Shown piece after piece: positions 23,824 to 31,165 of a DNA stretch of 36,405 bases. The notes below the pieces were generated by a model. It ran no database searches, was not told where the DNA came from, and was given only the letters and a program-made list of their open reading frames with translations. The stretch is from Betaproteobacteria bacterium UBA2592 (GTDB taxonomy: Bacteria > Pseudomonadota > Gammaproteobacteria > Burkholderiales > Rhodocyclaceae): positions 1 through 36,405 of the forward strand of contig DDKS01000057.1 in the NCBI GenBank assembly GCA_002340095.1. The letters run 5' to 3'. How positions within the stretch are numbered: the first letter of the stretch is position 1; every line of letters begins with the position of its first letter. A program made the translations under genes and the position numbers.

Positions 23824-23859
23824 TTTTCGTTGTCAATTGACGTTACTGGGAGGTGACAT

Positions 23860-24003
23860 ATGGCTTGGAAAGAACTCTTTGGAACCGATATCGGTCTCCT
23901 CAGCGTGTTTACCATCGGCTTCGTGATCGTGATGGCCGCTTATTTCATCCGCTATTTCACCAGAAAGATGGATGATGATGCCGGGAATCAGCAGGGTAAC
24001 TGA
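23860..24003 (+). CDS. DUF3149-like single-helix membrane peptide
   Basis: A 47-residue peptide starting MAWKELFGTDIGLLSVFTIG, with one helix and a lysine/aspartate-rich cytoplasmic tail (RYFTRKMDDDAG). Strong ribosome site TGGGAGGTGACAT just before ATG 23860. It resembles the DUF3149 family found after ccoH in betaproteobacteria; I recognise the family from the WKELFGTDIGLLS motif, and no function is known. Its place at the end of ccoG-ccoH, before a terminator, suggests an accessory role in cbb3 assembly. Confidence 0.85.
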   Translation: MAWKELFGTDIGLLSVFTIGFVIVMAAYFIRYFTRKMDDDAGNQQGN

Positions 24004-24021
24004 CTGACCGAGCACGCAGTC

Positions 24022-24078
24022 GATCCGGTTCTGCCGGATCAGGCAAAGGCCTTCAGGGGAAACTCTGGAGGCTTTTTT
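24022..24078 (+). terminator. Hairpin and intrinsic terminator ending ccoG-ccoH-DUF3149
   Basis: A 7-bp hairpin GATCCGG/CCGGATC (24022-24040) is followed by a second stem GCCTTCAG/CTGGAGGC (24049-24072, one G-U pair) and six T (24073-24078). The second is the terminator proper. Confidence 0.82.
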
Positions 24079-24142
24079 CGTCGGCCTGTTGCGGATGTGC
24101 TGTGCGGGGCGACACAAACGGAAAGTGAGGTGGGAGTGAATC

Positions 24143-24233
24143 ATGCGCTGTGTGTGCCAGGGGCGGTTCGGCCGGGGACTGGCCATGGCAGGCCGGCTCC
24201 CGCGAGCCTGCGGCGGATCATGATGTATCCGCC
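24143..24233 (+). promoter_or_regulatory. Possible leader ORF and hairpin before the TonB-family gene
   Basis: The 24079-24257 gap has no long gene. A 26-codon ORF, ATG 24143 to TGA 24221-24223, follows a good ribosome site (GAGGTGGGAGTGAATC) and encodes a Cys- and Arg-rich peptide (MRCVCQGRFGRGLAMAGR..). Its stop lies in the loop of a 7-bp hairpin GGCGGAT/ATCCGCC (24212-24233), which ends 24 bases before the next start. The pattern could act as translational or transcriptional control; there is no direct evidence. Confidence 0.3.
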
Positions 24234-24257
24234 CCGAGGTGGCATTCAGGCGATCCC

Positions 24258-25010
24258 ATGCGCTTCCTCCCATCCAGTCCCCTGTTTCGCGCACTGACGT
24301 TATCCCTGATTGGGCATCTGCTGCTGTTTCTGGCTGTTCCGGAACCGGCCTCGCCGCCAGCCCGGCGGCCGGGTTTGCAGCTTGTGCTCCTGGAGGCCGG
24401 TAGGGGGGGGGCGGGTAGCCGGGAGGCCCCGGCCGAGGCCGGGTCTGTCGGGAGGCAGCGTGCCGCCACCGGGGGGTGGCAGCGATCCCGGTCTGCGCTG
24501 GCGCCTCCGGTTTCCACGACGGAGTGGACAACGGCTGCGGCCCTCAAGGCCCAGGGGGGGGCGCTGCCCGCCTCCGCCGGATGGGATGCTACGACGGCAG
24601 AGGGAAACCCGGGGACGCCGCGGGAGGCTGCCGGTGGTGGCAGGGCCGAGGCCGGTGACGGGCCGGCGCTGCAGGAAAGGGCTCCCCTGGGGGGTAAGGA
24701 AGGTGTGGATGCGGACGCCCTGCGGGCTTACCACTTTGCTTTGGCGCAGCAGGCAAGGCAATTCCGTCGCTACCCGCCCCTGGCGCGGGAGCGGGGCTGG
24801 GAGGGGCGGGTACGCATCGGCGTGTACGGTACCCGTGGCACTGGGCCTCCCAGGCTCAGGCTGCTGGAAGGTTCCGGCCACGCCCTGCTGGACGAGCAGG
24901 CGCTTGCCATGATGCGCGAGGCCCTGCTGCGCACGCCCCTGCCCGAAGGCTTGCACGGTCGGAGTTTTGAGCTGGTGTTGCCGGTGGAATTCAGCCTCGA
25001 GCAGCCCTGA
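24258..25010 (+). CDS. TonB-family energy-transducing protein
   Basis: A 250-residue protein with an N-terminal membrane anchor (LFRALTLSLIGHLLLFLAV), a long Ala/Gly/Pro-rich periplasmic stretch and a TonB C-terminal domain from about residue 165, recognised by RYPPLARERGWEGRVRIGVY and the LDEQALAMMREALLRTPLP helix. It would link an ExbB-ExbD motor to outer-membrane receptors; exbBD at 5879 are far away and no receptor is next to it. ATG 24258 has only a weak ribosome site. G9 and G8 runs (24403-24411, 24554-24561) lie in the low-complexity part. It converges on the Nudix gene. Confidence 0.8.
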   Translation: MRFLPSSPLFRALTLSLIGHLLLFLAVPEPASPPARRPGLQLVLLEAGRGGAGSREAPAEAGSVGRQRAATGGWQRSRSALAPPVSTTEWTTAAALKAQGGALPASAGWDATTAEGNPGTPREAAGGGRAEAGDGPALQERAPLGGKEGVDADALRAYHFALAQQARQFRRYPPLARERGWEGRVRIGVYGTRGTGPPRLRLLEGSGHALLDEQALAMMREALLRTPLPEGLHGRSFELVLPVEFSLEQP

Positions 25011-25026
25011 AGTCCGATCGTGCCGC

Positions 25027-25569
25027 TTAGCCGGGGAGTGGGGGAAGGACGAACTGATGCACGCCGAAGTGACCCTGGCGCCGGTCGCTGAAATAGCGTT
25101 CCAGACAGAAGCGGACGCTGCGGAACGCCAGGCTGTTCCAGGGGATGTCGGCCTCATCGAACAAGGATGTTTCCAGGCTTTCCTGGCCGGCACTGTGCCG
25201 GCCGTCCTGAAGCTGGCCGCGGTAGAACAGGTGCACCTGATTGATGTGGGGCACATCTACCAGGGCAAACAGGCTGCCGGAGTGCACGTTGGCGCAGGCC
25301 TCCTCCCGGGTTTCGCGCAAAGCGGCTTGCAGTGTGGTTTCCTCGTTTTCCATGAACCCGGCAGGCAGGGTCCAGTACCCCAGGCGGGGTTCGATGGCCC
25401 GCCGACACAGCAGGATGCGTCCTTCCCATTCGGCAATGCAGCCCAGGATCAATCTGGGGTTCTCATAATGGACGTGGCCGCAGGCCGTGCACACGCTGCG
25501 CGGCAAATGATCGCCGGGGGGAATGCGCGGCTCGACAGGTTGGCCACATTGGGTACAGTAGCGGATCAC
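25027..25569 (-). CDS. Nudix hydrolase with N-terminal zinc ribbon
   Basis: A 180-residue protein starting MIRYCTQCGQPV, with a zinc ribbon of four Cys (CTQCG and CTACGHVHY) followed by a Nudix domain. The Nudix box GFMENEETTLQAALRETREEAC keeps the metal-binding REtrEE core; the Gly normally two residues after it is Cys here. Members with this ribbon hydrolyse NAD-like or ADP-ribose-type substrates, so the substrate is a guess. Start is GTG 25569; a TTG at 25599 would add ten residues, and neither has a clear ribosome site. Confidence 0.85.
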   Translation of the reverse strand: MIRYCTQCGQPVEPRIPPGDHLPRSVCTACGHVHYENPRLILGCIAEWEGRILLCRRAIEPRLGYWTLPAGFMENEETTLQAALRETREEACANVHSGSLFALVDVPHINQVHLFYRGQLQDGRHSAGQESLETSLFDEADIPWNSLAFRSVRFCLERYFSDRRQGHFGVHQFVLPPLPG

Positions 25570-25622
25570 GGGCGAGGCTTTCGGATGCAGAGGGAGCAAA
25601 GTCTAGCACCCCCAGCCAGGCA

Positions 25623-25650
25623 TTGCGGCAGGCCGGGGGGGGCTGATAAT
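25623..25650 (+). promoter_or_regulatory. Candidate promoter with a G8 tract in its spacer
   Basis: TTGCGG (25623-25628; three of six) and GATAAT (25645-25650; five of six) are 16 bp apart. Eight consecutive G (25635-25642) fill half the spacer. It lies 25 bp before the HDOD-GGDEF start. The -35 match is weak. Confidence 0.3.
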
Positions 25651-25674
25651 GCGGCAATAGCACCGGGAAAACTC

Positions 25675-27555
25675 ATGGAATTGCCCCTTCAGCCCTATGA
25701 AACCCTCAAGGCCGCAGGCCAGTTGCCCTCTCCCAAGGGGGTGGCGCTTACCATCATGCGCCTGTGTCAGCGGGATGACTTTTCCATGGCGCAGCTGGCC
25801 TTGGCCATCAAGAGCGATCCGGCCTTCGTCGGGCGTCTGATCAAGGCCGCCAATACCGTGGGGCGGCAGGGGGGGCGGCCCATCGCCTCGGTGGAGGGGG
25901 CGCTCCAGGTGCTGGGCGTATCCACGGTGCGCACCTTGGCCCTGGGGTTTTCCCTGGTTTCCCACTACCGCCAGGGCGCCTGTCGGGCTTTCGATTACGA
26001 GGAGTTCTGGGGGCGATCCCTGGCTACCGGCCTGGCCCTCCAGGCCCTGGTGCGCAAGCTGGGCGGCTGCAGTCCGGAAGAGGCCTTTTGCGTCGGTCTG
26101 CTCTCCCGGGTGGGCAAGCTGGCTTTGGTCACGGTCTATGGCGAGCACTATGCTGATTTTCTGGCTGAGGCTGGCCAGGGCAATGACGTACTCCTGCGGG
26201 AGATGGAGCGCCAGGCTTTCGCCCTTGACCATGACGATCTGACCGCAGCCCTGCTGCTCGACTGGGGCTTGCCCGAGCCCCTGGTGGAACCTCTCTACTA
26301 CTGCCGGCGTGCCGCCGACAGTCCTTTTCCGGAAGAATCCCGCAGCTACAGGCTGATGCACCAGATGCTGATGGCCGATGTGCTGGGCCAGGCTGTCGTG
26401 GTCACAGGGGCCGAGCGGGGCTGGCGGACCGAGCGTCTGTACGAGCTGGCTCGCCGGGCGGGGCTGGCCGATCCGGTTACCGAGGAGCTGCTGGCCGATG
26501 TCCTGCGCAGCTGGCAGGAGTGGGGCGAGATGCTTCAGGTCCAGACCGCAAATCCGATCCGCTTCCTGCCTCCGGCCCAGGCGCCGGAGGGCGGGAGAGT
26601 GCTGCTCGTCCTGGGCAACGAGCCCGAGCGGCAACGTCTGCGGCAGCTGCTGCTCGAACACCGCTACGAAGTGTTCGAGCTGGGCGGCGGTGTGCAGCAG
26701 ATGGAAGTGGTAATGGCCACCTGCCTGGAGCTGGGGCCGCGCATCCTGGTGGCGGATATCGAGCTGGATGGCGGTAGCCTGGCCTGGCTGCGCACCCTGC
26801 GGGATACCCGCCAGGGGCGGGAGATTTTCGTGCTGCTCATGGTCAAGCCGGGTGACGATGAGCAGGAAGTCGCCGCCCTGGAGGGCGGTGCCGACGAGGT
26901 GGTGCCCCAGGGGGCCGGGCCCCGCAGCATCCTGGCCCGGCTCATGGCGGCCCGGCGGATGATCCGCATGCAGCGTGAACTTGAGCTCGACCGGGAGGAG
27001 ATCCGGCACTTCGCCGCCGAGCTGGCCGTGGCCAATCGGCGCCTGCACGAGGTGGCGCGCACCGATGTGCTCACCGGCTTCTACAACCGGCGCTATGCCA
27101 TGGAACGCTTCCAGCAGGAGTGGGAGACGGCGCGACGCAATGAGCGGCCGTTGGCTTGCATGATGATCGACCTGGACAACTTCAAGCAGGTCAATGACCA
27201 GTTTGGCCACGATGTGGGCGACCAGCTCCTGATCCAGGTGGCCCGGGTCATCCGCAACAATCTCCGCGCCACGGACGTGAGCTGCCGCATCGGTGGCGAC
27301 GAATTCCTGATCATCTGCCCGGATACCGGGCTGGATGCCCTGCGCATCTGCGCCCAGCGCTTGCTCGAAGCCGTGCGCCGGGTCCGCCTCGAGACCTCCC
27401 GGGGCGACCTGGGGGCCAGCCTTTCCATCGGGATCGCGCTGCGCCAGCCCGATATGGCCTCCCTGGAGAGCCTCCTGAAGGCGGCGGACGAAGGGATGTA
27501 CCTGGCCAAGCTGGCCGGCCGCGACAGCATCGGTGCCGGAGGCGGGCTGATTTAG
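25675..27555 (+). CDS. HDOD - receiver-like - GGDEF diguanylate cyclase
   Basis: A 626-residue soluble signalling protein. Residues about 1-270 form an HDOD domain (LPSPKGVALTIMRLC, SDPAFVGRLIKAANT, VEGALQVLGVSTVRTLALGF), which senses or scaffolds in other proteins. About 295-430 form a receiver-like domain (RVLLVLGNEPERQRLRQLL, then LVADIELDGG with a possible phosphoacceptor Asp). A coiled linker leads to a GGDEF domain with RTDVLTGFYNRRY, RIGGDEFL at about residue 540 and an inhibitory RATD site five residues before GGDEF, so it should be an active, product-inhibited cyclase. No transmembrane helix. ATG 25675 starts the HDOD fold; earlier in-frame starts run through the Nudix gene. It sits just upstream of motA, fitting c-di-GMP control of motility. 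Confidence 0.88.
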   Translation: MELPLQPYETLKAAGQLPSPKGVALTIMRLCQRDDFSMAQLALAIKSDPAFVGRLIKAANTVGRQGGRPIASVEGALQVLGVSTVRTLALGFSLVSHYRQGACRAFDYEEFWGRSLATGLALQALVRKLGGCSPEEAFCVGLLSRVGKLALVTVYGEHYADFLAEAGQGNDVLLREMERQAFALDHDDLTAALLLDWGLPEPLVEPLYYCRRAADSPFPEESRSYRLMHQMLMADVLGQAVVVTGAERGWRTERLYELARRAGLADPVTEELLADVLRSWQEWGEMLQVQTANPIRFLPPAQAPEGGRVLLVLGNEPERQRLRQLLLEHRYEVFELGGGVQQMEVVMATCLELGPRILVADIELDGGSLAWLRTLRDTRQGREIFVLLMVKPGDDEQEVAALEGGADEVVPQGAGPRSILARLMAARRMIRMQRELELDREEIRHFAAELAVANRRLHEVARTDVLTGFYNRRYAMERFQQEWETARRNERPLACMMIDLDNFKQVNDQFGHDVGDQLLIQVARVIRNNLRATDVSCRIGGDEFLIICPDTGLDALRICAQRLLEAVRRVRLETSRGDLGASLSIGIALRQPDMASLESLLKAADEGMYLAKLAGRDSIGAGGGLI

Positions 27556-27557
27556 TT

Positions 27558-27587
27558 TTGCACCGCTACATGGGCTCTGGATAGAAT
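27558..27587 (+). promoter_or_regulatory. Possible promoter for the motA-che cluster
   Basis: TTGCAC (27558-27563) and TAGAAT (27582-27587) with an 18-bp spacer start just after the HDOD-GGDEF stop and lie about 57 bp before motA. I do not see a sigma-28 consensus in this gap. Confidence 0.4.
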
Positions 27588-27644
27588 AGAGCGCCAGTTT
27601 TTGCAGCCAAGCCCCGTCTTCAGGGCGGACGAAAAGGAAACCGA

Positions 27645-28502
27645 ATGTTTTTGATCATCGGCTACGTCATCATTCTTGCCGCATCCGTGGGAACCTACTC
27701 GGTACACGGCAGCCTGGCGGCCCTGTGGGTGCCGCTGGAATACCTGGCCATTGTCGGCCTGATGATCGGCGGCTTCGTGGCTGGCAACAACATCAAGGTC
27801 ATCAAGGCCGTGGTGGGTTCTCTGCCCGGTGTCTTCAAGGGCTCCAAGTACACCAAGGCCTACTACATGGATGTGCTCGCCCTGTTGTTCGAGCTGCTTT
27901 CCAAGGTGCGCAAGGAAGGCTTGATGTCCATCGAGAACGATGTGGAAAATCCCGAGGCCAGCCCCATCTTTTCCAAATACCCGGAAGTCCTGCACGACCA
28001 CCATGTCACGGAATTCATTACCGACTACCTGCGCATGATGGTGGGCGGCAATCTCAACACCCTGGAGATCGAAGCCCTGATGGATCAGGAACTGGAGTCC
28101 CACCACCACGAGGTGGAGGTGCCCGGCCATGTGGTGGCCAAGGTGGGCGACGCGCTGCCGGCCTTCGGTATCGTCGTGGCGGTGATGGGGGTGGTGAATG
28201 TGATGGGCTCCGTGGGCGAACCACCGGCCGTGCTGGGCAAGATGATTGGTGGGGCCCTGGTGGGAACCTTCCTCGGCATCCTGCTCTCCTACGGCTTCGT
28301 CCAGCCCATCGCCTCGCTCCTGGAGCAGAAGGCCCACGAGGGGGCAGCGGTCTACAACGTGATCAAGGCGGTGCTCCTGGCCTCCATGTCCGGCTATGCG
28401 CCCCAGGTGGCTGTCGAGTTCGGGCGCAAGAACCTGCCTTCCGATGCCCGTCCCACCTTCCTGGAGCTGGAAGAGGATCTGAAGAGCCGCAAGGGCAAGT
28501 GA
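27645..28502 (+). CDS. motA: Flagellar motor stator protein MotA
   Basis: Proton-channel stator subunit of the flagellar motor, inner membrane. The 285-residue protein has four helices, starting FLIIGYVIILAASVGTY, the cytoplasmic loop with charged rotor-contact residues (YYMDVLALLFELLSKVRKEG), and the conserved pair VGDALPAFGIVVAVMGVVN and GGALVGTFLGILLSYGF. A purine-rich AAAAGGAAACCGA precedes ATG 27645. It is 36 bp from motB; E. coli-like length and order. Confidence 0.97.
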   Translation: MFLIIGYVIILAASVGTYSVHGSLAALWVPLEYLAIVGLMIGGFVAGNNIKVIKAVVGSLPGVFKGSKYTKAYYMDVLALLFELLSKVRKEGLMSIENDVENPEASPIFSKYPEVLHDHHVTEFITDYLRMMVGGNLNTLEIEALMDQELESHHHEVEVPGHVVAKVGDALPAFGIVVAVMGVVNVMGSVGEPPAVLGKMIGGALVGTFLGILLSYGFVQPIASLLEQKAHEGAAVYNVIKAVLLASMSGYAPQVAVEFGRKNLPSDARPTFLELEEDLKSRKGK

Positions 28503-28538
28503 GGCGGCCGGCCATGAACATCCATACCGGGGGGCGCC

Positions 28539-29492
28539 ATGAGCGATGATTCAACCCGCCCCATCGTCATCAAGCGGATCAAGAAGGGGGGGGCGGCCGC
28601 TCACGGCGGTGCCTGGAAGATCGCCTACGCCGATTTCGTGACCGCCATGATGGCCTTCTTCCTCCTCATGTGGCTGCTGGGCTCCACGGCCAAGGGGGAC
28701 CTGGAGGGTATTGCCGACTTCTTCCAGAACCCCATGACCATGGCCAGCAGTGGCGGCAGTGGCGTCGGAGATGCGAGCAGCATCATCAAGGGGGGCGGAA
28801 CCGATCTGACCCGTTCTTCGGGCCAGGTGAAGAAGGGAGAAATCGAGGATGAAAAGCGCCGCATCGCCATCCGCGAGCGGCGCAAGGAGTTCGAGCGTCT
28901 TGAACGCGAGGCCCTGGAGCGGCTCAAGCAAAAGATCGAGAAGGCCATCGAGGACTCTCCGGAACTGCGCCAGTTCAAGAACCAGCTGCTGCTCGACATC
29001 ACCACCGAAGGTTTGCGTATCCAGATCGTCGACGAGCAAAATCGGCCCATGTTCGATCTGGCCGGCGACCAGCTCAAGCCCTATACCCGCGAGATCCTGC
29101 GCCAGATCGGCGTTGTCCTTAACGACGTGCCGAACCGTATCAGTCTGGCCGGCCATACGGACGCAGCCCAGTTCGCCGGCGGCCCCCAGGGGTTCTCCAA
29201 CTGGGAGCTCTCGGCCAACCGGGCCAATGCTTCCCGGCGCGAACTGGTGCGGGGCGGGCTCGATGACCACAAGGTCATCCGCGTGGTAGGCCTGTCGTCC
29301 TCCGTGCTGTTCGATCCCAACGACCCCCTCAATCCGGTGAACCGGCGCATCAGCATCGTCGTGCTCAACAAGCGTACGGAAATGGCCATCCTCAACGAGG
29401 AGGGTCCCGAGGCCGAGGTGGACGTGGATGTGGCGGGAGCGCCGCCGACGCTGGACATGTTGCAGCCGCAGCCGCCGGCAGTGGCAAGATAA
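28539..29492 (+). CDS. motB: Flagellar motor stator protein MotB
   Basis: Stator subunit that anchors to peptidoglycan. The 317-residue protein has the proton-accepting Asp 32 in AYADFVTAMMAFFLLMWL, a plug region, and an OmpA-like C-terminal domain (LAGHTDAAQFAGG, NWELSANRANASRREL, NRRISIVVLNK) that binds peptidoglycan. A G8 run (28586-28593) encodes residues 16-18. Start ATG 28539 follows GGGGGGCGCC. Partner of MotA above. Confidence 0.97.
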   Translation: MSDDSTRPIVIKRIKKGGAAAHGGAWKIAYADFVTAMMAFFLLMWLLGSTAKGDLEGIADFFQNPMTMASSGGSGVGDASSIIKGGGTDLTRSSGQVKKGEIEDEKRRIAIRERRKEFERLEREALERLKQKIEKAIEDSPELRQFKNQLLLDITTEGLRIQIVDEQNRPMFDLAGDQLKPYTREILRQIGVVLNDVPNRISLAGHTDAAQFAGGPQGFSNWELSANRANASRRELVRGGLDDHKVIRVVGLSSSVLFDPNDPLNPVNRRISIVVLNKRTEMAILNEEGPEAEVDVDVAGAPPTLDMLQPQPPAVAR

Positions 29493-29514
29493 CAAGAATT
29501 GAGGAGGGAGTTTC

Positions 29515-30747
29515 GTGACAAGCGCAACCAAGCTGCGGTTGTTCGGAGGGGGCTGGATGGCTCTCGTGGTGACCGTGCTCCTGACCGTGGACGAAGGAAG
29601 TCGCTCGGGGCCGGTGGGCCTGGCCCTGGGCGCCATCGGTCTGGGCTGGCTACTGGCCTCCTATTTCCTGCCCGTCAGGGACTGCGATTCCGTGCCGGCG
29701 GTGCGGAACGTGGTGCCCCAGCCCCAGGAAAGTCGTGAGGTGCTGTTGCGCAGCAGTGACTACCTGCAACGTTCCACCGATGAAATGAACCGCCAGTTCA
29801 TGATTTCCACCGAGGAAATCCAGCGCACCCAGCAGATCCTGTCCGAAGCCATCGGTCAGTTGGTGGAAAGCTTTCAGGGCATGAGCGAGCAGACCCGCAG
29901 GCAGCAGCAACTCGGTCACGAGATCGTCTCGGGGCAACTGCAGGAAAGCGCCCAGGCGATGGATTTCGAATCCTTTGCGCGCAAGACCTCCGGCACCCTG
30001 CGCGCTTTTGTGGACAGCGTGGTGGAGAATTCCAAGGTCGCCATGGGGCTGGTGGAACTGACCGACAAGATTTCCGAGCAGGTGCGCCAGATCACCGCGA
30101 TGCTGGGCGAAATCGAAGGGATTTCCAAGCAGACCAACCTGCTGGCGCTCAATGCCGCCATCGAGGCGGCCCGCGCCGGTGAGGCCGGGCGCGGTTTTGC
30201 CGTCGTGGCCGACGAGGTGCGCGACCTCTCGGGCCGGACCAGCCATTTCAGCCAGCAGATCCGCACCCTCATGGGAGCCATGCAGGCTTCCATCCATGCG
30301 GCCGAAGGCGCCATCAACCAGATGGCGGCCCAGGACATGACCTTTGCCCTCACTTCGAAGCAGGACGTGGAACTGGCCATGGTCGGCATCGAAGCCTTCA
30401 ACCAGCGCACCAGCCAGGTGGTGGCTGAACTCAATGACATCGCCGAGGCCGTCGAGGCCCGTGCCGCCCAGGCCGTGATGTCGCTCCAGTTTCAGGACAT
30501 GGTGACCCAGCTGCTCGGCCATGTGGCCCAGCGTCTGAGTGCCGTCGAGCAGATTGGCCGGGACATGTCCCGGGTGGCGCAGATCCTGTCTGCCGGCGAT
30601 GCCGGCGGGGGGCGGCTCGAGGAGCTGGCGGCCTTGCAGGCCAACCTGGAGGCCCTGCATGGTAGGCTGGCGGAGGTGCGGGAGCGGGTGGAGAACAACC
30701 CGGTGCAACAGTCGGGCTACGCCAGTGGCGAAGTGGAGCTGTTTTGA
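29515..30747 (+). CDS. Short methyl-accepting chemotaxis-type protein with a CheZ-like DxxxQ motif
   Basis: A 410-residue receptor with two hydrophobic segments near the N-terminus (about residues 12-25 and 33-53), almost no periplasmic sensor between them, and a coiled-coil signalling domain. The hairpin tip EIEGISKQTNLLALNAAIEA is near residue 198, followed by RAGEAGRGFAVVADEVRDLS, so it can contact CheA/CheW. Near its C-terminus, SLQFQDMVTQLLGHV (Asp 328, Gln 332) resembles the CheZ phosphatase helix with its D-x-x-x-Q active pair. Start is GTG 29515 behind GGAGGGAG. It sits 19 bp upstream of cheY. A phosphatase role is inference. Confidence 0.8.
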   Translation: MTSATKLRLFGGGWMALVVTVLLTVDEGSRSGPVGLALGAIGLGWLLASYFLPVRDCDSVPAVRNVVPQPQESREVLLRSSDYLQRSTDEMNRQFMISTEEIQRTQQILSEAIGQLVESFQGMSEQTRRQQQLGHEIVSGQLQESAQAMDFESFARKTSGTLRAFVDSVVENSKVAMGLVELTDKISEQVRQITAMLGEIEGISKQTNLLALNAAIEAARAGEAGRGFAVVADEVRDLSGRTSHFSQQIRTLMGAMQASIHAAEGAINQMAAQDMTFALTSKQDVELAMVGIEAFNQRTSQVVAELNDIAEAVEARAAQAVMSLQFQDMVTQLLGHVAQRLSAVEQIGRDMSRVAQILSAGDAGGGRLEELAALQANLEALHGRLAEVRERVENNPVQQSGYASGEVELF

Positions 30748-30766
30748 CTTTCAGATAGAGAAGAAC

Positions 30767-31132
30767 ATGGCAAAAACGATTCTTGCAGTGGATGACTCTG
30801 CCTCCATTCGGCAGATGGTTTCCTTTACCCTGAAGAGCGCCGGCTACGAGGTGGTGGAGGCGGTAGACGGCATGGATGGCCTGGAAAAGGCCAAGGCCCG
30901 CAGCGTGAACCTCATCCTGACGGACCAGAACATGCCACGCATGGACGGCCTGACCCTGATCCGCAGTTTGCGGGCCCAGCCCCAGTACAAGACCACCCCC
31001 ATCCTGATGCTCACCACCGAATCCTCCGAGGCGATGAAGTCCCAGGGGCGGGCGGCAGGTGCCACGGGCTGGCTCGTGAAACCCTTCGATCCCCAGAAAC
31101 TGATTGAAGTGGTGCGCAAGGTGATTGGTTGA
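30767..31132 (+). CDS. cheY: Chemotaxis response regulator CheY
   Basis: A single-domain receiver of 121 residues that carries the phosphate signal from CheA to the flagellar switch. The acidic pocket Asp 9/10 (AVDDSAS), phosphoacceptor Asp 53 (LTDQNMP), Thr 83/84 (MLTTES) and Lys 105 (LVKPFDP) are all visible. AGAGAAG precedes ATG 30767; further upstream in-frame starts lie in the receptor gene. It is flanked by the receptor and cheA in one likely operon. Confidence 0.93.
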   Translation: MAKTILAVDDSASIRQMVSFTLKSAGYEVVEAVDGMDGLEKAKARSVNLILTDQNMPRMDGLTLIRSLRAQPQYKTTPILMLTTESSEAMKSQGRAAGATGWLVKPFDPQKLIEVVRKVIG

Positions 31133-31165
31133 CATCGGAACGGTTAGACGGGGGCCGGGGGTCGC

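Noticed and set aside
24090..24240. Cobalamin riboswitch before the tonB-family gene
   Set aside because: Some pieces recall it (GGTG, CCGCGAGCC), but the invariant core CCCGCAAC.G and the GCCACTG and GGAGACC boxes are missing, and the segment is too short.
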